Assembly (NCBI GenBank): GCA_938011315.1
Contig: CALLUG010000015.1
Coordinates: 1-64,000 of the forward strand
Length of the DNA: 64,000 nt
Direction: 5' to 3'
Source: an uncultured Flavobacteriaceae bacterium
GTDB lineage: Bacteria; Bacteroidota; Bacteroidia; Flavobacteriales; Flavobacteriaceae
Below the pieces are notes generated by a model, which did not search any database, was not told the DNA's origin, and saw only the letters and a list, made by a program, of their open reading frames with translations. Shown here piece after piece: positions 1 through 12,563 of the stretch (its first letter is position 1; each line of letters begins with the position of its first letter). The position numbers and the translations under genes are program-made.

Positions 1-1970
<1,970 letters not shown>

Positions 1971-2175
1971 GTACTTTTGCTTTTTTAATGAGTTATCTTA
2001 AATAAAAATGTCTTTATTTAAAATCGATTATACTATAATAACGCTCGAACATTATTATATATAATCTTTAAAATTACTTCGATATAAAGTTTACTACTAA
2101 ACTTTATGTCGCTTTTTATGTATCTTTTTTCAATATGTCAATGAACTTTCTTATCTTGATTACTCAAAATAGTCG

Positions 2176-2248
2176 TGGAGAATATCGGAGTCGAACCGAT
2201 GACCTCCTGCGTGCAAGGCAGGCGCTCTAGCCAGCTGAGCTAATCCCC
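2176..2248 (-). tRNA. tRNA-Ala (anticodon TGC)
   Basis: Reverse complement GGGGATTAGCTCAGCTGGCTAGAGCGCCTGCCTTGCACGCAGGAGGTCATCGGTTCGACTCCGATATTCTCCA folds as a cloverleaf; anticodon loop CTTGCAC. Confidence 0.96.
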
Positions 2249-2339
2249 CATTAAAATCCTTAATTTACGAATTTAGAATTACAATAATGTGACTTAAACT
2301 CTATCCTCTAGAATTTCCTTTGTAAACTATATAAATTAG

Positions 2340-2413
2340 TAGTCTCAGGCAGACTCGAACTGCCGACCTCTACATTATCAGTGTAGCGCTCTAACCAGCT
2401 GAGCTATGAGACT
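2340..2413 (-). tRNA. tRNA-Ile (anticodon GAT)
   Basis: Reverse complement AGTCTCATAGCTCAGCTGGTTAGAGCGCTACACTGATAATGTAGAGGTCGGCAGTTCGAGTCTGCCTGAGACTA; perfect 7-bp acceptor stem, anticodon loop CTGATAA. Confidence 0.96.
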
Positions 2414-2501
2414 CTACTTTTTTACTTAGTTTCTTTTCTTAATTAACAGCTTGAGAATAAACAATTCCTTTTTATTAAATCTTCTTATAGTCGTTCTCTA
2501 G

Positions 2502-4025
<1,524 letters not shown>

Positions 4026-4202
4026 GTTGTTAAGTCTTTCGACTTGTTCTTTAACTATACAAAAGTTTAATGTACTCAAAATGGCTTATTCTCTTTTGTT
4101 GGTATTAATCGTTTCCAATTAATACCTACGCTGTCAATCAATATGTTTAATGAACTTCTTTTTTTTATAATCCCTTACTCAAGTCGCCTTGTTAAGGGGG
4201 TG

Positions 4203-4234
4203 CAAATATAAAACCCTTTTTTTCATAAGTCAAA
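4203..4234 (-). promoter_or_regulatory. rrn promoter, 16S-proximal (Bacteroidetes-type -33 TTTG / -7 TATATTTG)
   Basis: Minus strand TTTG-N20-TATATTTG, upstream of 16S. Confidence 0.7.
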
Positions 4235-4330
4235 CTTTATTTGACTTTTTTTTTGATTTTATTTTTACAGCCTTTTTATGAACATTGCTTAATGCTTATT
4301 ATGTAATACATATCGTGCCTTAAGCGGCTG

Positions 4331-4360
4331 CAAATATAAAACCCTTTTTTTATCTCGCAA
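4331..4360 (-). promoter_or_regulatory. rrn promoter, distal (TTG-N19-TATATTTG)
   Basis: Minus strand TTGCGAGATAAAAAAAGGGTTTTATATTTGCA; shares AAAAAAAGGGTTTTATATTTGCA with the proximal promoter. Confidence 0.65.
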
Positions 4361-4514
4361 GCGCTTTTTAATCTTTTTTTAATCCTACTTTTTTTACTGA
4401 TTTAAATCCCCTAATATTGAGTAGGTTATAGCATAAAAAAAATTACAGTTTAATTCCTTGTATGTGTTAAAATTATATACTGTAGCCTAAGTGATCGTAG
4501 GTTTAATTTTAAGA

Positions 4515-4617
4515 ATACTAACTGTTACTCAAAATAAGCTATATCATTCGTCTATATTACGTCTATCTGAAATATATTCTAAATCCATTATAACTCGTTT
4601 TAAACAACTATTGGTAT
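4515..4617 (+). repeat. Copy A of dispersed ~103-bp imperfect inverted-repeat element
   Basis: ATACTAACTGTTACTCAAAATAAGCTATATCATTCG...CATTATAACTCGTTTTAAACAACTATTGGTAT; ends are imperfect inverted repeats; matches copies at 17639-17740 (inverted) and 28625-28727. Confidence 0.75.
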
Positions 4618-4765
4618 AATAAAATCAATAATACTAATTAATGTAATCAAAATCGATAATTGATCTAGGGAGGGTTACCTTTAAAAGATAAATCGATTAT
4701 AGGAAGAAGTTGTATTTGAGGCGCTTCAAGCTTAGCGCAAAAATTGAGTGTATGAGGTCAAATAC

Positions 4766-5050
4766 TTATAATTTTCGCTTTATGGCTCCTGTAAAATCTT
4801 CTAAACTGTCTTTTATTTTACTAACCTCGCTACTAATGTCTTTTGTTAAGTTTGTGTCTATACCATGTTGCTCGGCACTTTTAGTAATTTCTTGTTTCAT
4901 ATCGTTTGTTGCGTTTTTAAGTGTACGCATTCCTTTGGCTAATCCGCGAGCTATTTCGGGTATTTTATTGGCTCCAAATATCATTACAGTTATAAATAAT
5001 ATAAAGGTAATTTCTACACCAGAAATAAATAAAAATGTCGTTTGTTGCAT
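4766..5050 (-). CDS. Sec-independent protein translocase TatA/TatB-family protein
   Basis: N-terminal TM segment then GANKIPEIARGLAKGMRTLKNATNDMKQEI, typical TatA/B amphipathic helix. Confidence 0.88.
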   Translation of the reverse strand: MQQTTFLFISGVEITFILFITVMIFGANKIPEIARGLAKGMRTLKNATNDMKQEITKSAEQHGIDTNLTKDISSEVSKIKDSLEDFTGAIKRKL

Positions 5051-5086
5051 TATGGGTACAAATATAGGAAGTAGTTTTGTTAGGGT

Positions 5087-5123
5087 ACAAAAAAACCGAC
5101 TTAAATTAAGTCGGTTTTTTTGT
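5087..5123 (-). terminator. Rho-independent terminator downstream of M1 peptidase gene
   Basis: Near-perfect inverted repeat ACAAAAAAACCGACTTAAATTAAGTCGGTTTTTTTGT. Confidence 0.85.
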
Positions 5124-5137
5124 TATGGTAATTTGAT

Positions 5138-7444
5138 TTAGTTTTTAACTTTATTTTTAAATCTATCAAATTGACTTTGTTTAATTTCTCTTGGCCAAGA
5201 ATTATTACTAGTGTCTACATCTGCGGTTTCTTGCTTGGGGTCTAGTTTAAAGGATACAATTTCTTTTTCTGAAGCTATTGCCTTGCTTACTTGTCTGTCG
5301 TTTAGTCTCCAAATTTGCGCAGGATACGTTTCTGTTTTAGTTGTTCCGTCGGCATAGGTAAACTGTATAATAATAGGCATTACTAAACCTCCTGGTTTTT
5401 CAAAAGTAATATTGTAAAAATATTTAGGTTCTTTTATTGCTTTACGTTGTTCTGCTGTAAAGTTATCCATTATATATTCTTTTAATGGTTGAGATTGTTG
5501 TAAGGCTTTAGCTCCTTTCATACTTTGTTCAAACTCATCACTTCCTTCTTCTACTAAATAAACTGATGGTGGTAAGTCTTCAAGTTTTTTGTTACTTTTT
5601 CTAGCATTAGATTTTGCGAAGTTATTAGGCTTTGTGGATACGTGAAATGTTTTTACGTTTTTTATTTCGATATCTACATAGTCTGTTGTATAAAACCATC
5701 CTCTCCAGTACCAATCTAAATCTACTGCGGAGGCGTCTTCCATTGTACGGAAAAAATCTTCTGGGGTTGGGTGCTTAAATTTCCAGCGGTTAGCGTATTC
5801 TCTAAAAGCATAATCAAACAATTCTCGACCCATAACTGTTTCTCTAAGGATGTTTAGGGCTGTTCCTGGTTTTCCGTACGCATTGTTACCAAATTGATAG
5901 GTGTTTATCCCCTTAGTCATTATAGGTGCTATAAAATTTTGATCACCTCCCATATATGCTGTAATATTTTTTGCTGGTCCGCGACGTGATGGGTAGGTAG
6001 TGTGTTCTTTTGATAATGCTGCTGGATAAGCTTCTCCAAAGTCTTGTTCTGCTACGTATTGCACAAATGTGTTTAATCCTTCATCCATCCATGTCCACTG
6101 GCGTTCGTCACTATTAACTATCATAGGGAAAAAATTATGCCCTACTTCATGAATAATAACACTCATCATTCCGTATTTGGTTCTATCGCTGTAGTTACCT
6201 TCTTTATCTGGGCGACCATAGTTCCAGCATATCATTGGGTATTCCATACCTTGGCGTTGTGCATGTACGGATATTGCTTTATGGTAAGGGTAATCAAAAG
6301 TCATTCGTGAGTAGGATTTTAAGGTACTAGCTACTGCTCTTGTAGACCAATCTTCCCATAATGGATTTCCTTCTTTAGAGTATAATGATACTGCCATTAC
6401 ATCTTTATTGGCAATTTTTACTGCCATCATATCCCATATGTATTTTCGTGAGGTTGCAAATCCAAAATCACGTACATTTTCCGCATATAATTTCCATGTT
6501 TTCTTAGCAGTACTTTTCTTTTTTTCATTAGCTTCTGCTTCTTTTTGTGTGACAATTAAAACAGGTGTGTCATAGGACTTTTTAGCTTTTTCGTAGCGTT
6601 TCATCATTTCTTTAGAAAACACTTCTGAACGGTTAGTTAGACGTCCTGTACCATCTAGAATATGATCTGCTGGCACGGTAATATTTACTTCAAAATCACC
6701 AAATGGCAAAGCAAATTCATCACGTCCAAAAAATTGTGAATTTTGCCAACCTTCTACATCGTTATACACTGCCATTCTTGGGTAAAACTGTGCCATAACG
6801 TAACTTCTGTTATCATTTTCTTCAAAATACTCATATCCTGAACGTCCTCCGTCTTTTACGTGATCGTTAATATTATACCACCACTTAATTGAAAATGAAA
6901 ACTTATCTCCTGTTTGCATAACTTTAGGGAGTTCTACACGCATCATTGTTCCATTTATAAGATGTGGCAGGGGTTTACCATTTGTGTTTTTTACCTCTTG
7001 GATGTTAAATCCTCCATCAAAGCTCTCTTTTAGGTAGGTATTGGTAAATTGCTGTGTGGACATAGCTTCCCTCACTTGACTGCTTTGAATTAATGGTGTT
7101 TTTGAATCTCTAGATCGCATATTTTGATCTAATTGAACCCAAAGGTATTTTAATTCGTCGGGAGAATTATTAGTATAGGTAATGGTCTCTAAACCAGATA
7201 GTACTGCTTTTTCGTCATCTATAGCAATATCCATTTTATAATCTGCTTGTTGCTGGTAATATGCTGGTCCTGGTGCCCCGGAACCTGTTCTAAACATATT
7301 TGGGGTAGAAAACTCATCGTAAAGTTGCTTGAATTTATTGTTGTTTTTGTGGCCTGGACCTCGCTCTGGTTTATTTTGGTTTTGTGCAAAGCAACTTATT
7401 GATACAAAAACCAAGGATAGCATTAAGTACTGAAATTTTTTCAT
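5138..7444 (-). CDS. M1 family metallopeptidase (secreted)
   Basis: Signal peptide; zinc site HEVGHNFFPMIVNSDERQWTWMDEGLNTF (HExxH-x18-E). Confidence 0.93.
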   Translation of the reverse strand: MKKFQYLMLSLVFVSISCFAQNQNKPERGPGHKNNNKFKQLYDEFSTPNMFRTGSGAPGPAYYQQQADYKMDIAIDDEKAVLSGLETITYTNNSPDELKYLWVQLDQNMRSRDSKTPLIQSSQVREAMSTQQFTNTYLKESFDGGFNIQEVKNTNGKPLPHLINGTMMRVELPKVMQTGDKFSFSIKWWYNINDHVKDGGRSGYEYFEENDNRSYVMAQFYPRMAVYNDVEGWQNSQFFGRDEFALPFGDFEVNITVPADHILDGTGRLTNRSEVFSKEMMKRYEKAKKSYDTPVLIVTQKEAEANEKKKSTAKKTWKLYAENVRDFGFATSRKYIWDMMAVKIANKDVMAVSLYSKEGNPLWEDWSTRAVASTLKSYSRMTFDYPYHKAISVHAQRQGMEYPMICWNYGRPDKEGNYSDRTKYGMMSVIIHEVGHNFFPMIVNSDERQWTWMDEGLNTFVQYVAEQDFGEAYPAALSKEHTTYPSRRGPAKNITAYMGGDQNFIAPIMTKGINTYQFGNNAYGKPGTALNILRETVMGRELFDYAFREYANRWKFKHPTPEDFFRTMEDASAVDLDWYWRGWFYTTDYVDIEIKNVKTFHVSTKPNNFAKSNARKSNKKLEDLPPSVYLVEEGSDEFEQSMKGAKALQQSQPLKEYIMDNFTAEQRKAIKEPKYFYNITFEKPGGLVMPIIIQFTYADGTTKTETYPAQIWRLNDRQVSKAIASEKEIVSFKLDPKQETADVDTSNNSWPREIKQSQFDRFKNKVKN

Positions 7445-7506
7445 TTTTTATATACTAATTTTAAAAATTATATTTTATCTTAAACTGCTTATATTTACTT
7501 AGGTAG

Positions 7507-7514
7507 CAAATTTA
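7507..7514 (-). promoter_or_regulatory. -7 box TAAATTTG of putative promoter for M1 peptidase gene
   Basis: TAnnTTTG match ~60 nt upstream of the 7444 start on the minus strand. Confidence 0.4.
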
Positions 7515-7545
7515 AAGCACGAAATTTAATCAATTTTAATAACTA

Positions 7546-8058
7546 TTAGTGGGTTTTATTAAAATTTAACACGCCTTTATCGTCTGCAGGAGTTAAAATA
7601 AAACTTTTTTGTTTTGAATATATTTTTGTTCTAACTATGTTCTGTTGTTCCTCAAACAATTCAAACATTAGTCGATTTGTTATTTCTATAGCGTTAATTG
7701 TGCTTATATTTTCTAATTCTAAGTAAATATAAATGATGTCATCTTTAAATTCTTTTCCTACAAATGTGTAGGCTTCTTCATTGCTGTTAATTGTGATTTT
7801 AAATTTTTCTGAAAAATACTTTTTAGAGTAAGCATCTACTTGTTCTGACCATACTGCTTCATCCAGCACAATATTTTCGTCATATCGTTCTCGTAAAAGC
7901 ATTTCGTAATCATCTATAAATAGTCTAGAGATTATCTGCAAGGAATTTTGGGTTTCTTTATATTCTATTTTTGTAACGCTAACATAAAACTTATGTGAGG
8001 AAGTGGCTGTTAATAGTGGTAGTGTTATTAGTAGCCCTAATGTTATTAATAATCGCAT
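7546..8058 (-). CDS. DUF6702-like secreted/periplasmic protein
   Basis: Signal peptide, 'HKFYVSVTKIEYKETQNSLQIISRLFIDDYE' pattern; operon with flanking genes. Confidence 0.6.
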   Translation of the reverse strand: MRLLITLGLLITLPLLTATSSHKFYVSVTKIEYKETQNSLQIISRLFIDDYEMLLRERYDENIVLDEAVWSEQVDAYSKKYFSEKFKITINSNEEAYTFVGKEFKDDIIYIYLELENISTINAIEITNRLMFELFEEQQNIVRTKIYSKQKSFILTPADDKGVLNFNKTH

Positions 8059-8064
8059 ATAATT

Positions 8065-8868
8065 TTAGTCTTTATAATTAATTTGTGTTTTATATTGTTT
8101 TAGTTTTTCTTCTAAAAACTTTAGGGTTTCTAGTTCTGTACCTGCGCATCGGGTTAAAAAGTCTTCGTCCTCTGAACAGAAAAAAAAGAACTCGGCATGA
8201 TGGCGGACATCTAGTGGGTATAACTCAAAAAGCGTATTTGTTAGCTGCTCTCTAACGGTCTTTAATAAGTTAGATTTTCGTTCGATATTTAGATTTCGCT
8301 TTAGTTTTTTTGTACGTCCAGAAATTTTATTTAATAGCTTGTTTAGGTTCAATCCCCCTCCTGCTCCTAGACCATTAGACGATAGATCATTAATCCAAGA
8401 TCCGCCGTCGGCATCAAAAAGGTCTCGTTCTCTGTAGGTTTTTTTAGGGCCTTTATAGCCTGGTATTCCTACGTCGTAAAAGTTAATACTTTGTTTAGCC
8501 TTTGAGTTAGCCACATCTGAGCCTAAGTTTCCGGTTAACACTTCTCCTATGATAACTTCGTCTAGCTCATTTATACGGTCTTTAAGTGTTATTGTAAATA
8601 ACTCATTTTGAATATCTTTGCTAGATATAATTACTGTCTTTTTTTCATATTGTACAGATGAAAATAGTAGTGTATCATTTAGTTTTACTTCAATATCAAA
8701 CACGCCATAGTTATTACTTGTTGTATTTTTTCTTGATGTTTTATTAATAATGTGTATCCCTTCTACATCGCCACTAGCAATAATTATCCCTTTTAATTCT
8801 TTACTTTGGGAAATTCCAAAATTAAAGCTTATCAAACTTAGTAGTATAACAAGGGATTTCATTTTCAT
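8065..8868 (-). CDS. Carboxypeptidase-like regulatory (CarboxypepD_reg-like) domain protein, paralog of the upstream gene
   Basis: ORF 8065-8931; start trimmed to MKMKSLVILLSL (signal peptide); LKGIIIASGDVEGIHIINKTSRKNTTSNNYGVFDIEV pattern. Confidence 0.7.
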   Translation of the reverse strand: MKMKSLVILLSLISFNFGISQSKELKGIIIASGDVEGIHIINKTSRKNTTSNNYGVFDIEVKLNDTLLFSSVQYEKKTVIISSKDIQNELFTITLKDRINELDEVIIGEVLTGNLGSDVANSKAKQSINFYDVGIPGYKGPKKTYRERDLFDADGGSWINDLSSNGLGAGGGLNLNKLLNKISGRTKKLKRNLNIERKSNLLKTVREQLTNTLFELYPLDVRHHAEFFFFCSEDEDFLTRCAGTELETLKFLEEKLKQYKTQINYKD

Positions 8869-9620
8869 TTTAAAGCGAGTGTTGTTTTGTACATTATTAA
8901 TTTTTCTTGTAAATATTTTATGATTTCCCACCTACTACCGTGTTGACAACGTGATAAAAAATCGTCTTGCTCAGCACAAAAATAGAAAAAGTCTTTTTGG
9001 TATTTTTTGTTTAATTTGAATGTACTAAAAAAAGCTTCTGTATATTCTGCTTCTAATTGACTTCTTAATTTATCTTTTTTTTCGTTAAAAACGTATTGTT
9101 TTAACTTTTTTTTCTTGCCAGAAATTGTATTAATAAGAGATATAATAGGACCGCCTCCTGAGCTTTCTACATTTAACAATCGTTCGCTGTAAGATGCCTT
9201 AATTCCTTTGTAACCTGTAATACCCACATCATAAAAGTTTATTTTTCTCTTAATTTTTAAATTCGTAATATCTGCACTTAAATTTCCTGTTAATACTTTT
9301 CCTATAATAACTTCGTCTAGTTCGTTAATTTCATCTTCTAAAGATACGAAAAACAATTCTTTTTTAAAATCCGACGCACTAATTATTATTATTTTTTTCT
9401 TGTACTGTATAGAAGAAAACAGAAGGGTATCGTTTGGATTCGCCTCTATCACAAACTCTCCGTAAGCATTTGTTGTCGTGTTTTTTTTTGATGTTTTATT
9501 AATAACATGAATATTCTCTAAGTCTCCTTGAGCAAAAACAAGCCCTTTTAATTCATTATTTTGTGAATATCCTAAACTAAAAAATAAAATAAATGATAAT
9601 GGTTTTAAGTAATTGTTCAT
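8865..9620 (-). CDS. Carboxypeptidase-like regulatory domain protein, paralog of the downstream gene
   Basis: Signal peptide; LKGLVFAQGDLENIHVINKTSKKNTTTNAYGEFVIEA; collinear similarity to the 8065-8868 product. Confidence 0.7.
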   Translation of the reverse strand: MNNYLKPLSFILFFSLGYSQNNELKGLVFAQGDLENIHVINKTSKKNTTTNAYGEFVIEANPNDTLLFSSIQYKKKIIIISASDFKKELFFVSLEDEINELDEVIIGKVLTGNLSADITNLKIKRKINFYDVGITGYKGIKASYSERLLNVESSGGGPIISLINTISGKKKKLKQYVFNEKKDKLRSQLEAEYTEAFFSTFKLNKKYQKDFFYFCAEQDDFLSRCQHGSRWEIIKYLQEKLIMYKTTLALK

Positions 9621-9833
9621 GGCTAATTGGATATAGCATACTTTAGTAAAATAGAATCTCTATATACTTGGTTAATATTACAGCTTATAAAGAAAGTTAG
9701 TTACAGCCTTAATAAAATGTGAAAGCAAACTAAATTTTTGTTAAATATATATATCATAAGCTTAAAAGAAATTCCTATTTTATTTATAGATTTACGTCTA
9801 ATTAACACAAAATATATTAAAGCCTATTCGCTA

Positions 9834-10541
9834 ATGAAAAATATGATAATAGCTAGTACTTCGACACTTTATGGTGGTGAGTTTTTAGATTATCTTTTAG
9901 ACGACTTAAAACTTCATTTCAAGCATACAGACACGATTTTATTTATCCCTTATGCTAGACCCGGTGGCATTTCTCACGATCTTTACACTAAAAAAGTGGC
10001 AACAGCTTTCGCTAAGATTAATAAGCAGGTTATAGGAATTCATGAGAGTAAAACTCCGAAAGATGCCATAAAAAATGCTAAAGGTATTTATGTTGGCGGT
10101 GGAAATACTTTTGTTTTAGTAAATGAATTGTACAAGGAAAATCTTATTAGTAGTATAAAAGACGTCGTTGTAAATGGAACACCTTACTTAGGTACAAGCG
10201 CTGGAAGTAATATTTGTGGTCTTACTATGCGTACGACTAACGATATGCCTATTGTTTACCCCCCTAGTTTTAACACCCTAGCCTTAGTTCCTTTTAATAT
10301 AAACCCCCATTACTTGGATCCAAATACACATAGTAAACATATGGGAGAAACTAGAGAAATTAGAATTAAAGAATTTCATAAATTTAATACCCAACCTGTT
10401 ATTGGTTTACGAGAGGGTAGTTACCTAAAAGTTAATGGTACTAAAATAACTCTTAAAGGCAATTTACAAGCAAGAGTTTTTGAATACAACAAGACGCCTT
10501 ATGAAGTAGAAAACAATAGTGATTTTAGTTTTTTGAATTGA
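9834..10541 (+). CDS. pepE: Dipeptidase E (S51 family)
   Basis: Start trimmed to MKNMIIASTSTLYGG; nucleophile motif GTSAGSN; YVGGGNTF. Confidence 0.88.
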   Translation: MKNMIIASTSTLYGGEFLDYLLDDLKLHFKHTDTILFIPYARPGGISHDLYTKKVATAFAKINKQVIGIHESKTPKDAIKNAKGIYVGGGNTFVLVNELYKENLISSIKDVVVNGTPYLGTSAGSNICGLTMRTTNDMPIVYPPSFNTLALVPFNINPHYLDPNTHSKHMGETREIRIKEFHKFNTQPVIGLREGSYLKVNGTKITLKGNLQARVFEYNKTPYEVENNSDFSFLN

Positions 10542-10650
10542 AGTTATCTACTTCTAGTTTATTTATACATTTCATCGAATATAATTGTTATTGATAGTTT
10601 ATATTAATATAATTGTAAAATTTTTAAGCTTTTTAAAAAATAATGATGTT

Positions 10651-12555
10651 ATGAGAATTCTTTTCACTCTATTTATATGCCTAAGCTATTTTATATCATC
10701 TGCTCAAGTTAAAATCGGAAATAATCCAAATACTATCGATTCAACGTCTTTATTAGAATTAGAAAGTAATGATAGGGTGCTTGTAGTTACAAGAGTTACC
10801 GATATTGAAATGAATAGACTAACTCCACTCAATGGTGCTATTGTTTATAATACAGATCAAAATTGTTTATTTCAATTTAATAATAATACTTGGAACAGTC
10901 TTTGTGTGGATGTAATGTCAAGTGAAACAGTAACCACTTTGGTAGATAATAACGACGGTTCTATAAGTTATACTAATGAATCGGGAACGGTTACTTTTAT
11001 TTTAAAATCTGTTTTAAATGATAATGGCGATGGGACTTTTACTTTTGATAATGGAAATGGCACACCTATAACTCTAGATGTTTCAGCATTAGAGGATCTC
11101 ACCTCTATTGTCGCTAATGCTGATGGAACGTTTAGCTACACCGATGAGGATGGTGTTGTAACTGTTATTGATATTGCTAATTTAGAAACACTGACTAGCA
11201 TTGCGCTTAATCCTGATAATACTAATATCGATTATACCGATGAGGATGGTACTGTAACGCAGCTTGACCTGTCTAATATTGTCGCTAATCTTGAAGCACT
11301 TACCTCTATTGTCGCTAATGCTGATGGAACGTTTAGCTATACCGATGAGGATGGCGGGATAACCATTATTGATATCGCTAATTTGGAAACCTTAACCTCT
11401 ATCGCGCTTAATGCCGACAATACTAATATCGATTATACCGATGAGGATGGCGTACTGACCCAGCTTGATCTGTCTAATATTGTTGCCAATCTTGAAGCCC
11501 TCACTACTATTGTCGCTAATGCTGATGGAACGTTTAGCTATACCGATGAGGATGGCGGGGTAACCATTATTGATATTGCTAATTTAGAAACACTGACTAG
11601 CATTGCGCTTAATGCCGACAATACCAATATCGATTATACCGATGAGGATGGCACTGTAACGCAGCTTGACCTGTCTAATATTGTTGCTAATCTTGAGACT
11701 GTCACAACAATAACAGATGCATCAGTAGCAGGAACTGCCACTAATCCTAGTATTTCTGCAACTTCAACAAGTGGAGTAAGAGAGTATAATTATACTAATG
11801 AGCTAGGGGCTACTTCGATATTTACTCTAAGCGCTTCAATAACTAATGCTTTATTCAATGAAACTACAGATATACTAACTATTAACGAGGGAGGTGCATT
11901 AACTGAAATTAATTTACTTCATTTAGGAGACACTTGGTTGCAACAAGGCACACTACTTTCTGCCGATCTTAACGACAGTAATATTTTTAAAAATGGTCTT
12001 GTGGGTATAGGAGATTTTTCTTCAACAAGTATTAATGCAGATTTACATGTTATAGGCTCAGGAGATATCACTCGCTTTGAAGGCAGTACACCAGATACGG
12101 CAATAATAACAAGAGACACAGGCGAAATACAAGGCGAAGTTTATGGAGAGAATAACCCTTCGGTACAAGTAACTGCATCGAAGCAACCTGTAAATAGTTT
12201 AGCTACAGATAATCAAGGTAATATTGTTGAAGTTCCTACAATTTTTGCAACTGGCAAAGTTGATCCAATGGCCACCGCAGAAGCTAGTTTTAACTCTACT
12301 GTGGTTAGGAATAGTGCTGGCATATATACTGTAAGCTGGACGCTCAACATTGGAATAAACTATATTATACAACTTGCTCAGCTTGGCCAAATTGGTGTTG
12401 GAGGACCTAGTTCTGATGACCCTGCAATTTCTTATTTTAATCAAACAGGAACAAGTTTTCAAGTGCAAATAGGGAATAATGATAATGGTGGATCAAATCG
12501 TGCTTTATTCGATTCTGAATTTATGTACACGGTTATACGTATGCCTGGTTTTTAA
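10651..12555 (+). CDS. Secreted repeat protein, fibre/adhesin-like
   Basis: Start trimmed to MRILFTLFICLSYFISSAQ (signal peptide); three 67-aa tandem repeats (NADGTFSYTDEDG.../NADNTNIDYTDEDG...). Confidence 0.75.
   Translation: MRILFTLFICLSYFISSAQVKIGNNPNTIDSTSLLELESNDRVLVVTRVTDIEMNRLTPLNGAIVYNTDQNCLFQFNNNTWNSLCVDVMSSETVTTLVDNNDGSISYTNESGTVTFILKSVLNDNGDGTFTFDNGNGTPITLDVSALEDLTSIVANADGTFSYTDEDGVVTVIDIANLETLTSIALNPDNTNIDYTDEDGTVTQLDLSNIVANLEALTSIVANADGTFSYTDEDGGITIIDIANLETLTSIALNADNTNIDYTDEDGVLTQLDLSNIVANLEALTTIVANADGTFSYTDEDGGVTIIDIANLETLTSIALNADNTNIDYTDEDGTVTQLDLSNIVANLETVTTITDASVAGTATNPSISATSTSGVREYNYTNELGATSIFTLSASITNALFNETTDILTINEGGALTEINLLHLGDTWLQQGTLLSADLNDSNIFKNGLVGIGDFSSTSINADLHVIGSGDITRFEGSTPDTAIITRDTGEIQGEVYGENNPSVQVTASKQPVNSLATDNQGNIVEVPTIFATGKVDPMATAEASFNSTVVRNSAGIYTVSWTLNIGINYIIQLAQLGQIGVGGPSSDDPAISYFNQTGTSFQVQIGNNDNGGSNRALFDSEFMYTVIRMPGF
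11100..11702 (+). repeat. Three tandem 201-bp repeats within the CDS
   Basis: 'tcgctaatgctgatggaacgtttagcta' begins at 11111, 11312 and 11513, exact 201-bp spacing. Confidence 0.93.
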
Positions 12556-12563
12556 TATGTAAG

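Noticed and set aside
4710-5141. 143-aa plus-strand ORF
   Set aside because: Antisense to the convincing tatA/B-like gene and running into its terminator; no family resemblance.
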